Assembly (NCBI GenBank): GCA_030913685.1
Contig: CP133187.1
Span: 1,017,501-1,081,500 of the forward strand
Origin: Oscillospiraceae bacterium MB24-C1
Lineage (GTDB): Bacteria; Bacillota; Clostridia; Oscillospirales; Ruminococcaceae
Length of the DNA stretch: 64,000 nt
Direction: 5' to 3'
The notes under the pieces were generated by a model. The model made no database searches, was not told the DNA's origin, and worked only from the letters and a program-made list of their open reading frames with translations. Position 1 is the stretch's first letter; each line of letters starts with the position of its first letter. Position numbers and translations under genes: made by a program. This document shows, in pieces, positions 8,259-16,802 of this stretch.

Positions 8259-11200
8259 TTATTCTACAACCAACGTACATTCGGCTTTAAGGTCGCTACG
8301 ACCCTGGACGGTGGCAATCAGTTTCATTTCACCCTCCGCCTTGGCTGTGACGACCAACTTATTCTCAAACGACCCGAGATCCGCCGTTGCACCGTCTCCT
8401 GAAGCGGCCCAAACAACGGTGAATTTATCGTCAGTATTCCACTGTGCTGTAATTTCAACTTCTTCGCCCGGTGAAAGGGTTAGCTCCGTCTCGCTGAGAT
8501 AAAATTCTACATCGCTGCCTTCGGCGGCACTCTGCCCGGTGCCGATACCGTTGTTGGCCAGGTTGGAGTCGGCGCTGTTATTTTTGCCAGCGTCGCCCAC
8601 CGACTGGCCGCTTGTTTCGGTGCCGGTCAGACTGCCCGCACTACCCATATATTTAAGGTAAGAGCCGATGGCATTGGCAAGTCCATTGGCGATGTTGCTC
8701 TGATAACCTTCGTTGATCAGCTTATGGTATTCGGTCTGATTAGACATGAAGCCCGTCTCAACCAGAATGGCCGGATACTGCATACTGCGGGTGACATAGT
8801 AATAGCCAAACTTCTGCCCACGGTTATTGGTGCTAAGTGCTGAAGCAACATTGGCCGAAGCAAACTGCGCCAGCCCCGAGGACCAGTAGTTAAAGTAATA
8901 GGCTTCGGTACCCGCCGCGGAGGCATTATAAGCCGAGGAGTTGGAATGTACACTGATAAACAGATGTGGGTCGGCTGCCGCGGTTCCGGCTACGCGCTGT
9001 TCAAGCGAGCTGTAGTTATACTGATTGCTGTTGGTGACCATCACAGTGGCACCGCGATTCTTGAGAATGCTGACCAGCTTTGAGGTGATGGCGTAATTGA
9101 CCGCCCGCTCAGGGTAAGCGGACAAATAACCCAAGGCGCCGACGTCACTGCCACCGTGACCCGGATCGATAACGATTTTAGCGCCACTCAAATTACTGTT
9201 GGTGACAATAGGCGGATTATTAAAGCGCAAGACCAAATTGCCATCATTATCATAATAAGGATACATGCCCATGAACTTGCCGGACGAGCGGAGCGTCAGC
9301 GTCATGGTGTCACCCGAAAAGTCCACTGCCGAGAACAGCGGGTTTTTCGAAAGTTTCATGCTATCGGGCAGGGAATTGGTATAGTTAAACTTAAAGGTCA
9401 GCTTGTCCGCCGCGTAGGTCGCCACATAAGAAACCTGCTGCCGGGTTGCCAGAATAATTTTGGTGTAGCGCGAATCGCTCTTAACGGTGCAGCCGGTAAT
9501 CTGGTTGCCCACCGCCGCCGAACTCACCGACACCGTCGCAATATCGTCAGCAAAGACGCGCAGACCCGACTGTAGGCGATAGAAGCGGTAGGTCTGAAGC
9601 TTATTCTTATTTGTAAAGGTATATTTCAGCTCTTCGCCCACGACATAATCCAAAGCACCCTTGGGCAGCGGGAAATAGGATGGCTCTGAATACTGAGAAA
9701 CAGTGTCACCTCTGAAAGTCTCGGCCAGATCGGCTGTTACCACCACGGGCGTACCATCGGAGGGCAATACCCGTTTATTAACAATAATTTTAGCACCGCT
9801 CTTACTCTTGGTCAACCCATTCCATTCGCCATATACCGTCACAGCGCCCAGATTTTGCTCTTCAGTTTTAGCATCCGGTACGGTGTAAACGCCGGTGAAG
9901 CGTGCGTAAGCTGTATCACGATATTCATCGTCCTGCTGTCGGTCATCGTTTTGTTTTAACATTACGGTCGTACCACCTATAACAGCGTAGACCTTGGCCT
10001 CAGCGTAAGCGACGGCGTCAATGGTCAACTTGGTGGAGCCATCGACATTCAGCGTGCCACTGCCGGGCGAAACCTGTTTGACAACTTCGGTAATGCGCGT
10101 AATGTTATAGGTAACGGTTTTACCCTTATGATTAATTTTAAAGACGTTTTCGCCCTCTGTCAGCGGCATTTCAAGCTGGAAGTAGCCGTTTTCGTCGGTC
10201 GTAATTTCAACACCGTTGATGGTCGCGTCGGTGTTCGGGTCAGTGTGCCCTGTAAACAACACCGTCGGGTCAAAGGACGTAAAAGTGGTCTTGCTCGGCT
10301 TGGTCAATTCAAGATCCTGCATGATATGCTCGGGTTTGACGCTGCCCCCAAAATAACCCACCAGTTTTGAAGCACAGTCCTTTGGATTTTCTACTAGCCG
10401 GGTCAGGCTATTGAAAATGCTGCCGTCGTAGCCCGGTAGTTCGCGCGCTTCGATTACCTGACGCGCCAGCTGATCATATTCGGTCCAGCCCACCGCCTCG
10501 GTCACGGCACGATCAGCCGCATGCATGATATAAAGCGGCGTCCCTGTCTTATCCGCAACGTTAGCCCACCAGGATGCAACCACCTGGTACGGCGTCTGAG
10601 CATCGTCAATCGAGCCATAAGCCTTGACTGCGACAAAGTCGGCTAGTCCGGTTTCCATAAACTTCAGCGTATCGGCGTTGCCATCGGCGAATGCTGAAAA
10701 AACTGCCTTAGTGGCCGAACCATTCTCGTTCTCATAGTCGTTGGCCCAAACCGCTTCGCTTAAAAGTCCTATGGCGACTGAGGGGGAGGTGCGGCCAAGC
10801 TCGTCTCTCACCAGCGTCAGCAGTGTTTCGGGCACCGCGCGCATATATGCTTCAAAGCCGATGCCACCGCCCAGCGCCAGATAGTTTGAATAGCTCCTTT
10901 TGCTTTGTACATTATAATAGCCATCCAATAGCACACCGTCAGGCTGATAACGTGAGGTGAACGACGCAATGTCACTTGTCACGCCGTCTATCAGCGAAGA
11001 TGTTGCCTTGCCCAGCACGGCAATTTTATCATTAAAAGCAACGTCGGTTATGTAATAGGTCGTGTACACATAGAGCCCGGCCTCGCGCGCCTGTGTAATG
11101 GCAGAGAGCAGCGGGTCCAGCCGCTCTTCCTCACAGGTCAGGCAAGGCAAAAACGATGACGGGTACAGTACGTTGCCGTCGTTGTCCAGCGTGTCGATTA

Positions 11201-11570
11201 CCACTGCGTTCATCGTCAGGTCCAGAGCAGCATTAATCGCCTTGTCGATCCCCGCTGCCATTTCTTCGTCACTGCCAGTCACCGGGAAATCCACGCCCGG
11301 TTTCAGTGTAACAGCACGCAATTCGTCGGGGAAAACCTTTTGGGCTATGGGCTGCGCATCCGGCGCAGACGACGCGCTTGTCGCCTCGCTTTGCACCTCT
11401 GAGGAAGACTGCCGCCCCCCGCCAAAGGCTGCTTTATTGACGAATAAAGGCGAATCGGTATCATTGGCAAGCAACGCAAGCACACCGGTCGCTGCTGTCA
11501 GCAGCACCAGTGTCATGCAAAGAAATATCGCCATGTGCTTTTTACGCTTTTTAGTACGTCTTGCCACCAT
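8259..11570 (-). CDS. Exported N-acetylmuramoyl-L-alanine amidase with N-terminal glycosidase-like domain
   Basis: A very large (1103 residues) exported protein. A Lys/Arg-rich N-terminus and one hydrophobic segment (~13-34) form a signal anchor. Residues ~85-400 resemble the GHL10/DUF187 TIM-barrel type seen in the adjacent gene (VVIDTLDNDGNVLYP, PDGVLLDGYYN). Residues ~430-490 look like a beta-sandwich. Residues ~800-990 are an Amidase_3 domain: DPGHGGSDVGALG, FISVHSNSS, and the catalytic Glu in ILVETGFMSN. A Ser/Asn/Gly linker and a C-terminal Ig-like repeat (~1030-1103) follow. It sits 45 bases after the GHL10 lipoprotein gene, most likely the same operon, and should cut stem peptides from glycan chains in wall remodelling or spore-wall formation. 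Confidence 0.85.
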   Translation of the reverse strand: MVARRTKKRKKHMAIFLCMTLVLLTAATGVLALLANDTDSPLFVNKAAFGGGRQSSSEVQSEATSASSAPDAQPIAQKVFPDELRAVTLKPGVDFPVTGSDEEMAAGIDKAINAALDLTMNAVVIDTLDNDGNVLYPSSFLPCLTCEEERLDPLLSAITQAREAGLYVYTTYYITDVAFNDKIAVLGKATSSLIDGVTSDIASFTSRYQPDGVLLDGYYNVQSKRSYSNYLALGGGIGFEAYMRAVPETLLTLVRDELGRTSPSVAIGLLSEAVWANDYENENGSATKAVFSAFADGNADTLKFMETGLADFVAVKAYGSIDDAQTPYQVVASWWANVADKTGTPLYIMHAADRAVTEAVGWTEYDQLARQVIEARELPGYDGSIFNSLTRLVENPKDCASKLVGYFGGSVKPEHIMQDLELTKPSKTTFTSFDPTVLFTGHTDPNTDATINGVEITTDENGYFQLEMPLTEGENVFKINHKGKTVTYNITRITEVVKQVSPGSGTLNVDGSTKLTIDAVAYAEAKVYAVIGGTTVMLKQNDDRQQDDEYRDTAYARFTGVYTVPDAKTEEQNLGAVTVYGEWNGLTKSKSGAKIIVNKRVLPSDGTPVVVTADLAETFRGDTVSQYSEPSYFPLPKGALDYVVGEELKYTFTNKNKLQTYRFYRLQSGLRVFADDIATVSVSSAAVGNQITGCTVKSDSRYTKIILATRQQVSYVATYAADKLTFKFNYTNSLPDSMKLSKNPLFSAVDFSGDTMTLTLRSSGKFMGMYPYYDNDGNLVLRFNNPPIVTNSNLSGAKIVIDPGHGGSDVGALGYLSAYPERAVNYAITSKLVSILKNRGATVMVTNSNQYNYSSLEQRVAGTAAADPHLFISVHSNSSAYNASAAGTEAYYFNYWSSGLAQFASANVASALSTNNRGQKFGYYYVTRSMQYPAILVETGFMSNQTEYHKLINEGYQSNIANGLANAIGSYLKYMGSAGSLTGTETSGQSVGDAGKNNSADSNLANNGIGTGQSAAEGSDVEFYLSETELTLSPGEEVEITAQWNTDDKFTVVWAASGDGATADLGSFENKLVVTAKAEGEMKLIATVQGRSDLKAECTLVVE

Positions 11571-11615
11571 TGTTCCCCTTATGTGTTAGTTTTGCATGTG
11601 GATTGCGCCGCCGTT

Positions 11616-13208
11616 TTAAAGCACGGCCTTCAGGTTGGCACGCTCTTTAGAAATATGGCTTGAGACAGCACTCGCAGGGTTAAAAAGCGAATCGTATCGA
11701 TAGAGCAAAAAGCCCTGATAATTTGAAGCTTCGCGTGCCTCCTCCACCATATCCCGCATCATGGTGGTGCAGTTTATCCATTCACTTGCACCACTGCCAG
11801 CCCACTTGTCAGAAACGCCACATTTATACACCGCTAAACCGACATAAAGCGCAACGTCCGAGTTGCGGCACATCTTATTCCACAGTGCCAGCGTACTTGT
11901 ATAGGGCACCGAGTCGTTGTCAAAGCCGTAATAAATCTGCGGGCAGATATAATCGACATAGCCGCTGTTAGACAGCCATTTCTCCACATCGGCGAACTGG
12001 CCGTTGTAGTTATTGTCCATGTGTGCCTGCGGGCTGATGCCAAACAGCACCGAAGAGTCGGCAGCCTTTACCGCCGCATAGACCTGCCGAACCAGCGTGT
12101 TGACATTCTCACGCCGCCAATCAGCCTGAGAGAGTGATCCGCCTGCCGAACAGTAATCGCGGTAATAAACCGCGTCAAACGCCCCATCGGTCGTCGGATA
12201 AAAATAATCATCAAAGTGGATGCCGTCTATATCATAGTTTTCCACCAGCTCGACGACGCCCTGTGTAATAAGCGCACGCGCGGTTTTGCTGGCCGGGTTG
12301 TAGAAAATGCCGCCGTTATAAGAAATTGCCGTGTCCTTGCCCTTTTTGATCGCCTGTACCGCCGGGTTTGAAGACGACAGCTTACGCGTGCTACCAATGG
12401 CCAATACGCGGTAGGGATTTATCCATGCCTCGATACGCAGGTCGTATTTTTTCGCAGTCGAAATCATGATCTCGAGTGGATCATAACCGGGATTAGTACC
12501 TTCGTTATCGGTGAGCACATAGCTCCACGGAAAAATATCCGAATCATACATCGCGTCGCCAAACGGGCGCACCTGAACAAAAACCGTGTTTAAGCCGTAA
12601 TTCGCAATGGTCTTAAAAGCGCTGTTAATATTTGAAGCAAAGCTCGACCGGTTCTGATCTTTGGCCATCGAGTAAAAATCAAGATAAGAAATCCAGATGC
12701 CACGAACCTCGTCCGCACTATTTGACGGGGTATAATCAACCTCCACTTCGGGTGGGGCCTCGGGTTGGCTGGAAACAGGTGCCTGACTACTCGGAGTTTC
12801 CGGTTTAGCTTGAGGCGCTGCCTCGGAACTCGATATGGGCGCCTGGCTGCTCGGCGTTTCCGGTATAGTCTGAGATACTGCAGTCGAACTCGATGTGGGT
12901 GCCTGGCTGCTCGAAGCCTCGGGTTTAGCCTGAGAGGCTGCTGCCGAACTAGATGTGGGCGGTACTTCAGACTTCGGCACCGAAGACGAAGATGACGCTT
13001 CAGACGCATTATCGTTCCCGGCAGGCAACGACTGATCCGCCGGCGGGAATTCCCCAGGGTACGTATCCTCGCTTGACACACTGCTGCTTTGCTGCGGCTC
13101 AATCTTTCCTGTGCTCGAAACCACTCCATTGCCGCATCCAGCCAGCGCCGTTACAAAAATGCTAGCTGCCAACAACAGGGTGACATACTTACTGATACTG
13201 CGTTTCAT
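11616..13208 (-). CDS. GHL10 (DUF187) family lipoprotein, glycoside-hydrolase-like
   Basis: A 530-residue lipoprotein. The signal peptide ends in a lipobox (VTALAGC, Cys ~25). Residues ~30-160 are a Ser/Pro/Glu/Gln-rich linker, which includes a threefold 20-residue repeat. The rest is a GHL10 barrel: EVRGIWISYLDFY at its start, NTVFVQVRPFGDAMY, AWINPYRV, GIHFDDYFYPT, and LFGISPQAHMDN. Family members are predicted to cleave wall or exopolysaccharide glycans at the cell surface. It is upstream of the amidase gene by 45 bases, suggesting coordinated glycan and peptide cutting. GAGGT precedes the ATG. Confidence 0.88.
   Translation of the reverse strand: MKRSISKYVTLLLAASIFVTALAGCGNGVVSSTGKIEPQQSSSVSSEDTYPGEFPPADQSLPAGNDNASEASSSSSVPKSEVPPTSSSAAASQAKPEASSSQAPTSSSTAVSQTIPETPSSQAPISSSEAAPQAKPETPSSQAPVSSQPEAPPEVEVDYTPSNSADEVRGIWISYLDFYSMAKDQNRSSFASNINSAFKTIANYGLNTVFVQVRPFGDAMYDSDIFPWSYVLTDNEGTNPGYDPLEIMISTAKKYDLRIEAWINPYRVLAIGSTRKLSSSNPAVQAIKKGKDTAISYNGGIFYNPASKTARALITQGVVELVENYDIDGIHFDDYFYPTTDGAFDAVYYRDYCSAGGSLSQADWRRENVNTLVRQVYAAVKAADSSVLFGISPQAHMDNNYNGQFADVEKWLSNSGYVDYICPQIYYGFDNDSVPYTSTLALWNKMCRNSDVALYVGLAVYKCGVSDKWAGSGASEWINCTTMMRDMVEEAREASNYQGFLLYRYDSLFNPASAVSSHISKERANLKAVL
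12781..12960. repeat. Three tandem 60-bp repeats in the GHL10 linker
   Basis: Three consecutive units of exactly 60 bp (12781-12840, 12841-12900, 12901-12960), imperfectly conserved, encode a 20-residue Ser/Pro/Gln-rich unit with SSQAP in each. The exact length keeps the frame. Confidence 0.9.
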
Positions 13209-13513
13209 TCTTTTACCTCACAATACACCATATAGCACTTTATTTTACCGCTTATCGCCAGTTGGGTCAAGTCAAACCAGGCGCACTTTCTTGTAATTCA
13301 TAGCAAAACGGTACGGTAAATTATGTAAAGAGTAGTTTGGTCTTCCTCAATGACATGCACGCAATGGAAAATACACCACTTCACCTTTAAATAAGGAAGT
13401 TCCCACCTTTTTTTCTTAAGATTATAGTGCAATAGTTTTGGCAGATTATTGCCGTCTTGACCAAATTCGCTGTTGGTATTATTATGTAGAAAGTAGCAAA
13501 GGAGGCGCCGCAA
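13209..13513. other. Intergenic region between GHL10 lipoprotein and zinc-ribbon gene
   Basis: 305 bases without a convincing gene. A short minus-strand open frame here has no ribosome site or recognisable sequence. The only clear signal is the plus-strand promoter at 13457-13485. Confidence 0.6.
13457..13485 (+). promoter_or_regulatory. Sigma-70-type promoter of the zinc-ribbon gene
   Basis: TTGACC (13457-13462), 17-base spacer, TATTAT (13480-13485); the ATG is 29 bases further on with AAAGGAGG between. Confidence 0.7.
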
Positions 13514-13888
13514 ATGTTTTTCATCGGATTATTCGGCACAAATTTCAAAGTAACCTCAGCTGGCTATGTTCAGGCCGGTCACTGTCCCTGTTGCGGCAGC
13601 GAGGAGCCGTTTCACCTCGCGAGAAAGTACCATTATTTCCATGCTTTTTTTATTCCGCTTTTTAAATTTCAATCTTCTTATTTTGCAACCTGCCCTAAAT
13701 GCGCCAGCGTTTTTGAGGTCAGCGATGTCATCGGCAAAGATGCCGAACAAAACGGCACAGCACGAGCCGCCCAAGGGGCGTTGCATCTTCTGCAGAACAA
13801 CTACCGCCCGGCCTGCCCGCACTGCGCCGCGTTGCTGGGATCAGACGACCTTTTTTGCCGAAACTGCGGCAGATCGGTTGATAAATAA
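13514..13888 (+). CDS. Zinc-ribbon protein of unknown function
   Basis: A 124-residue protein with three CxxC pairs plus more: CPCC (near residue 24), CPKC (near 62), and CPHC and CRNC near the C-terminus, the last pair forming a zinc ribbon (zinc_ribbon_15-like). An aromatic stretch between the pairs (KYHYFHAFFIPLF) may lie against a membrane or pack as a core. It has its own promoter and a strong AAAGGAGG site. Its terminator lies inside the 3' end of the convergent ATPase gene. No function can be assigned. Confidence 0.8.
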   Translation: MFFIGLFGTNFKVTSAGYVQAGHCPCCGSEEPFHLARKYHYFHAFFIPLFKFQSSYFATCPKCASVFEVSDVIGKDAEQNGTARAAQGALHLLQNNYRPACPHCAALLGSDDLFCRNCGRSVDK

Positions 13889-13889
13889 C

Positions 13890-16577
13890 TCAACCACTAT
13901 ATTGTTCGGTTAAAGCCTTTCGCCGTTGCGAGGGGCTTTTTTGGTTATTATATGTCCCTTGACCTCCTGCGCGACGCGGCCGCTTTTTAGAAAACAGCAG
14001 CGTCACCGACGATATGGCCGGAACAGCCAGACTGCACAACAACACCGTTTTCATTTGATCAGCAGTCAGAGCCGTAGTGAGAAACACCGACGAAATTGCC
14101 GGATGATACACCGCTCCAAACACACAGGCTATCGAAGCCAATGCCGCCGCCAGAAGCAGCGGGTTGGTAAAGGGATTAACCTGTAATAACCCTTTGGTCT
14201 CGCTGCGGCATTCAAATACATGGAAAAGCTGCGTCATAGTCAGCGTACACAACGCCGCTGTACGCGCGGTTTTAAGGTCGGCTCCGCTACCTGAAATCAA
14301 CGAGAATACGCCAAGTGTCGTCAGGCCTATCAACACCCCGCGGAACAAAATTTTCCCCAATAGTCCGCCGGAAAAGATGGAATCCTCCGCTCGGCGCGGG
14401 GGCTGGCGCATGACCTGTGGATCAGAAGGCTCCAGCCCAAGCGCGATGGCCGGCAGGCCGTCGGTGACAAGGTTCACCAACAGTAGTTGGATCGGCGTGA
14501 GAATGACTGGCATCCCCATAAGCATTCCGACGAACATCGTAAAAACCTCTCCCGCGTTGCAGGAGAGCAGATAGCGCAAAAACCGGCGGATGTTCTGATA
14601 AATTGTACGGCCTTCCTCCACCGCCGCCACCAGGGTCGCAAAATTATCATCCAGCAATATAACGTCAGCAGCCTCTCGAGTTACATCGGTGCCGCTGGCA
14701 CCCATGGCAACGCCGATGCTTGATTCTTTGACGGCAGGCGCATCGTTGACCCCGTCTCCCGTCATGGCGACAATCTCACCGTTTTCTTTCATACTGCGCA
14801 CAATGCGCAGTTTGTGCGCCGGGCTGACGCGTGCAAATACCGTTGCGGTTTTACAGCACTCCAGAAGTTGCGCGTCGGTCATGGCGTCAAGCACATCTCC
14901 GGTGATCACATCATCCTCACCGCGCAAAATACCAAGCTGTTTGGCAACCGCCTTAGCGGTTGCGGCGTGGTCGCCGGTGATCATCACAGCGCGAATCTGC
15001 GCTGTGCGGCAGGCCGCCACAGCCGCCGCCGCTTCTGGCCGGGGCGGATCAAATAATCCAATCAATCCGGCAAACACCAGATTGTTTTCGGATGCCTCCC
15101 CATTTTGCCCCTGCTCGCGGAAGGCAAAGCCCATCACCCGCAATGCATCCCCCGCCAGACGGGTGTTGTCTCCGATAATTTTTCGTCGCAGTTCTGGGGT
15201 AAGCGGTACACTGCCCTGAGCCGTGGCAATTCGAGTGCAGCGCGATAGCACCAGCTCAGGCGCCCCTTTCATATAGATACGGTTCACCCCGTCGGCGCAG
15301 CCGCCCCAGACGGTCATACGCTTTCGGGTTGAATCAAATGCCAGCTCGCCACGCCTGAAAAAATCTGCAGGACGTACACCGGCATCCAACGCCGTTTTAA
15401 GCAGCGCAGTTTCGGTCGGATCACCGGAAAACATGAGGCTGTCCGGTTCTTCGCGGCCCCAAAACCCGCGCTTTTTAGGTTGCGCTCTGGCATCGTTACA
15501 AAAGGCCGCGGCTTCCAGCAGATGCTTTATCTCCGGGTGGCGCATCGGCAACTGTTTTATCTGTCCGGGTACATGTTCCCCCGATATTGTCACCAGTTTT
15601 TGCACCGTCATCCGGTTTTGAGTCAGCGTACCGGTTTTGTCGGAGCAGATCACTGTGGCACAACCCAATGTCTCCACTGCGTGAAGGTGCTTAATCAGCG
15701 CGTTTCGGCGCAGAATTCGCCGTACCGCAAGCGCCAGCGAGATGGTTACAATGGCTGGCAACCCTTCCGGTACCGCTGCCACCGCAAGACTGATGCCGGT
15801 AATCAACATGTTCAGTGGCGCTTCTCCACGCCACACCCCCGCCGCCGCCACCAACATGCAGATAACAAGGCAACCCGCGCCAATCACCCGGCCCACCTGA
15901 TCCAGCCTCTTTTGCAGCGGCGTCTGCTCTTCTTCAATATCACTGAGCATTCCAGCAATGGCCCCCATCTCGGTCGCCATGCCGATGGCGGATACCTGTG
16001 CCTCGGCGTGGCCGGCTACTACATGGGTACCCATAAACACCATCGCATCATGTGCCGCTCGCGCATTTGCCTCGTTGCCGGTAACCGCCCGCTTGGTGCA
16101 GGCCTCTGACTCGCCGGTGAGCAGTGCCTCGTCGCAGGCCAGCGCATTTTGCGTCAGCACCACCGCATCGGCAGCAACACAATCCCCTGCCGAAAGCAGT
16201 AACAGGTCGCCCTGCACCACCTTGGCCGCAGGAATTTCAATTTCACGTCCGTCGCGCCTTACGCGGGCCAGTGGAGCCGAAAGCTTTGCCAGCGCTTCTA
16301 GTGTCTGTTCGCAGCGCAATTCCTGAAAAAATCCTAGCAACGCATTTATAAGTACAATCACCACAATGGCAACCGCTTCGTGCAACTCGCCTAAAACCGC
16401 CGAAACCGCCGTAGCAATCAATAGTATTATGACCATCAGATCGCGGAACTGTCCCGCAAAAATTTTTAATGCTGAATGCTTCTTTCCGGTATCCAACCGA
16501 TTTTCTCCGTTTTCTAGCAGCCGCTGCTGTGCTTCTTTGGTTGTCAGTCCTGCCATTTCATCCCGCCCGTGCCCCAT
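13890..16577 (-). CDS. P-type cation (Ca2+-type) ATPase
   Basis: An 895-residue P2-type ATPase. Key motifs: TGES (154-157) of the actuator domain, PEGLPA (270-275) in the transmembrane ion site, DKTGTLTQ with the phosphorylated Asp313, KGAPE, MITGDH and MTGDGVNDAPA. The PEGLP ion-site motif and the Glu/Asn of the later helix (LLLVNLVTDGLPAIALG) agree with SERCA/PMR1-like Ca2+ pumps. It exports Ca2+ (possibly Mn2+) across the cytoplasmic membrane. GGGGG precedes the ATG. The last ~17 codons overlap the stem of a terminator that serves the opposite zinc-ribbon gene, so the two 3' ends abut at 13888/13890. Confidence 0.93.
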   Translation of the reverse strand: MGHGRDEMAGLTTKEAQQRLLENGENRLDTGKKHSALKIFAGQFRDLMVIILLIATAVSAVLGELHEAVAIVVIVLINALLGFFQELRCEQTLEALAKLSAPLARVRRDGREIEIPAAKVVQGDLLLLSAGDCVAADAVVLTQNALACDEALLTGESEACTKRAVTGNEANARAAHDAMVFMGTHVVAGHAEAQVSAIGMATEMGAIAGMLSDIEEEQTPLQKRLDQVGRVIGAGCLVICMLVAAAGVWRGEAPLNMLITGISLAVAAVPEGLPAIVTISLALAVRRILRRNALIKHLHAVETLGCATVICSDKTGTLTQNRMTVQKLVTISGEHVPGQIKQLPMRHPEIKHLLEAAAFCNDARAQPKKRGFWGREEPDSLMFSGDPTETALLKTALDAGVRPADFFRRGELAFDSTRKRMTVWGGCADGVNRIYMKGAPELVLSRCTRIATAQGSVPLTPELRRKIIGDNTRLAGDALRVMGFAFREQGQNGEASENNLVFAGLIGLFDPPRPEAAAAVAACRTAQIRAVMITGDHAATAKAVAKQLGILRGEDDVITGDVLDAMTDAQLLECCKTATVFARVSPAHKLRIVRSMKENGEIVAMTGDGVNDAPAVKESSIGVAMGASGTDVTREAADVILLDDNFATLVAAVEEGRTIYQNIRRFLRYLLSCNAGEVFTMFVGMLMGMPVILTPIQLLLVNLVTDGLPAIALGLEPSDPQVMRQPPRRAEDSIFSGGLLGKILFRGVLIGLTTLGVFSLISGSGADLKTARTAALCTLTMTQLFHVFECRSETKGLLQVNPFTNPLLLAAALASIACVFGAVYHPAISSVFLTTALTADQMKTVLLCSLAVPAISSVTLLFSKKRPRRAGGQGTYNNQKSPSQRRKALTEQYSG
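13911..13941 (+). terminator. Terminator of the zinc-ribbon gene, inside the ATPase coding end
   Basis: AAGCCTTTCGC / GCGAGGGGCTT form an 11-bp stem with one G-T pair and a short loop, followed by TTTTT on the plus strand. It lies in the final codons of the minus-strand ATPase. Confidence 0.75.
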
Positions 16578-16666
16578 GAAAAAATCCCCCTTCTTGTCCT
16601 TTTAACTTATTTATATTTATTCGGGGATGTCCAAAAATATGATGAGATCAAAACGTGCGGTAACCT

Positions 16667-16695
16667 TTGACAATTTTTCTGTTTACGCGTAAAAT
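16667..16695 (+). promoter_or_regulatory. Sigma-70-type promoter of nadE
   Basis: TTGACA (16667-16672), 17-base spacer, TAAAAT (16690-16695), ~108 bases before the nadE ATG. Confidence 0.7.
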
Positions 16696-16802
16696 AAATG
16701 CAATTGCTTATACTGCTTTAAGATAGAAATGACGCTATGTTGCATTTTGTTTTAATCGTTTTTGATTGAGCAGTATTGAAAATGGCACGGAGGTTTTTTG
16801 AT

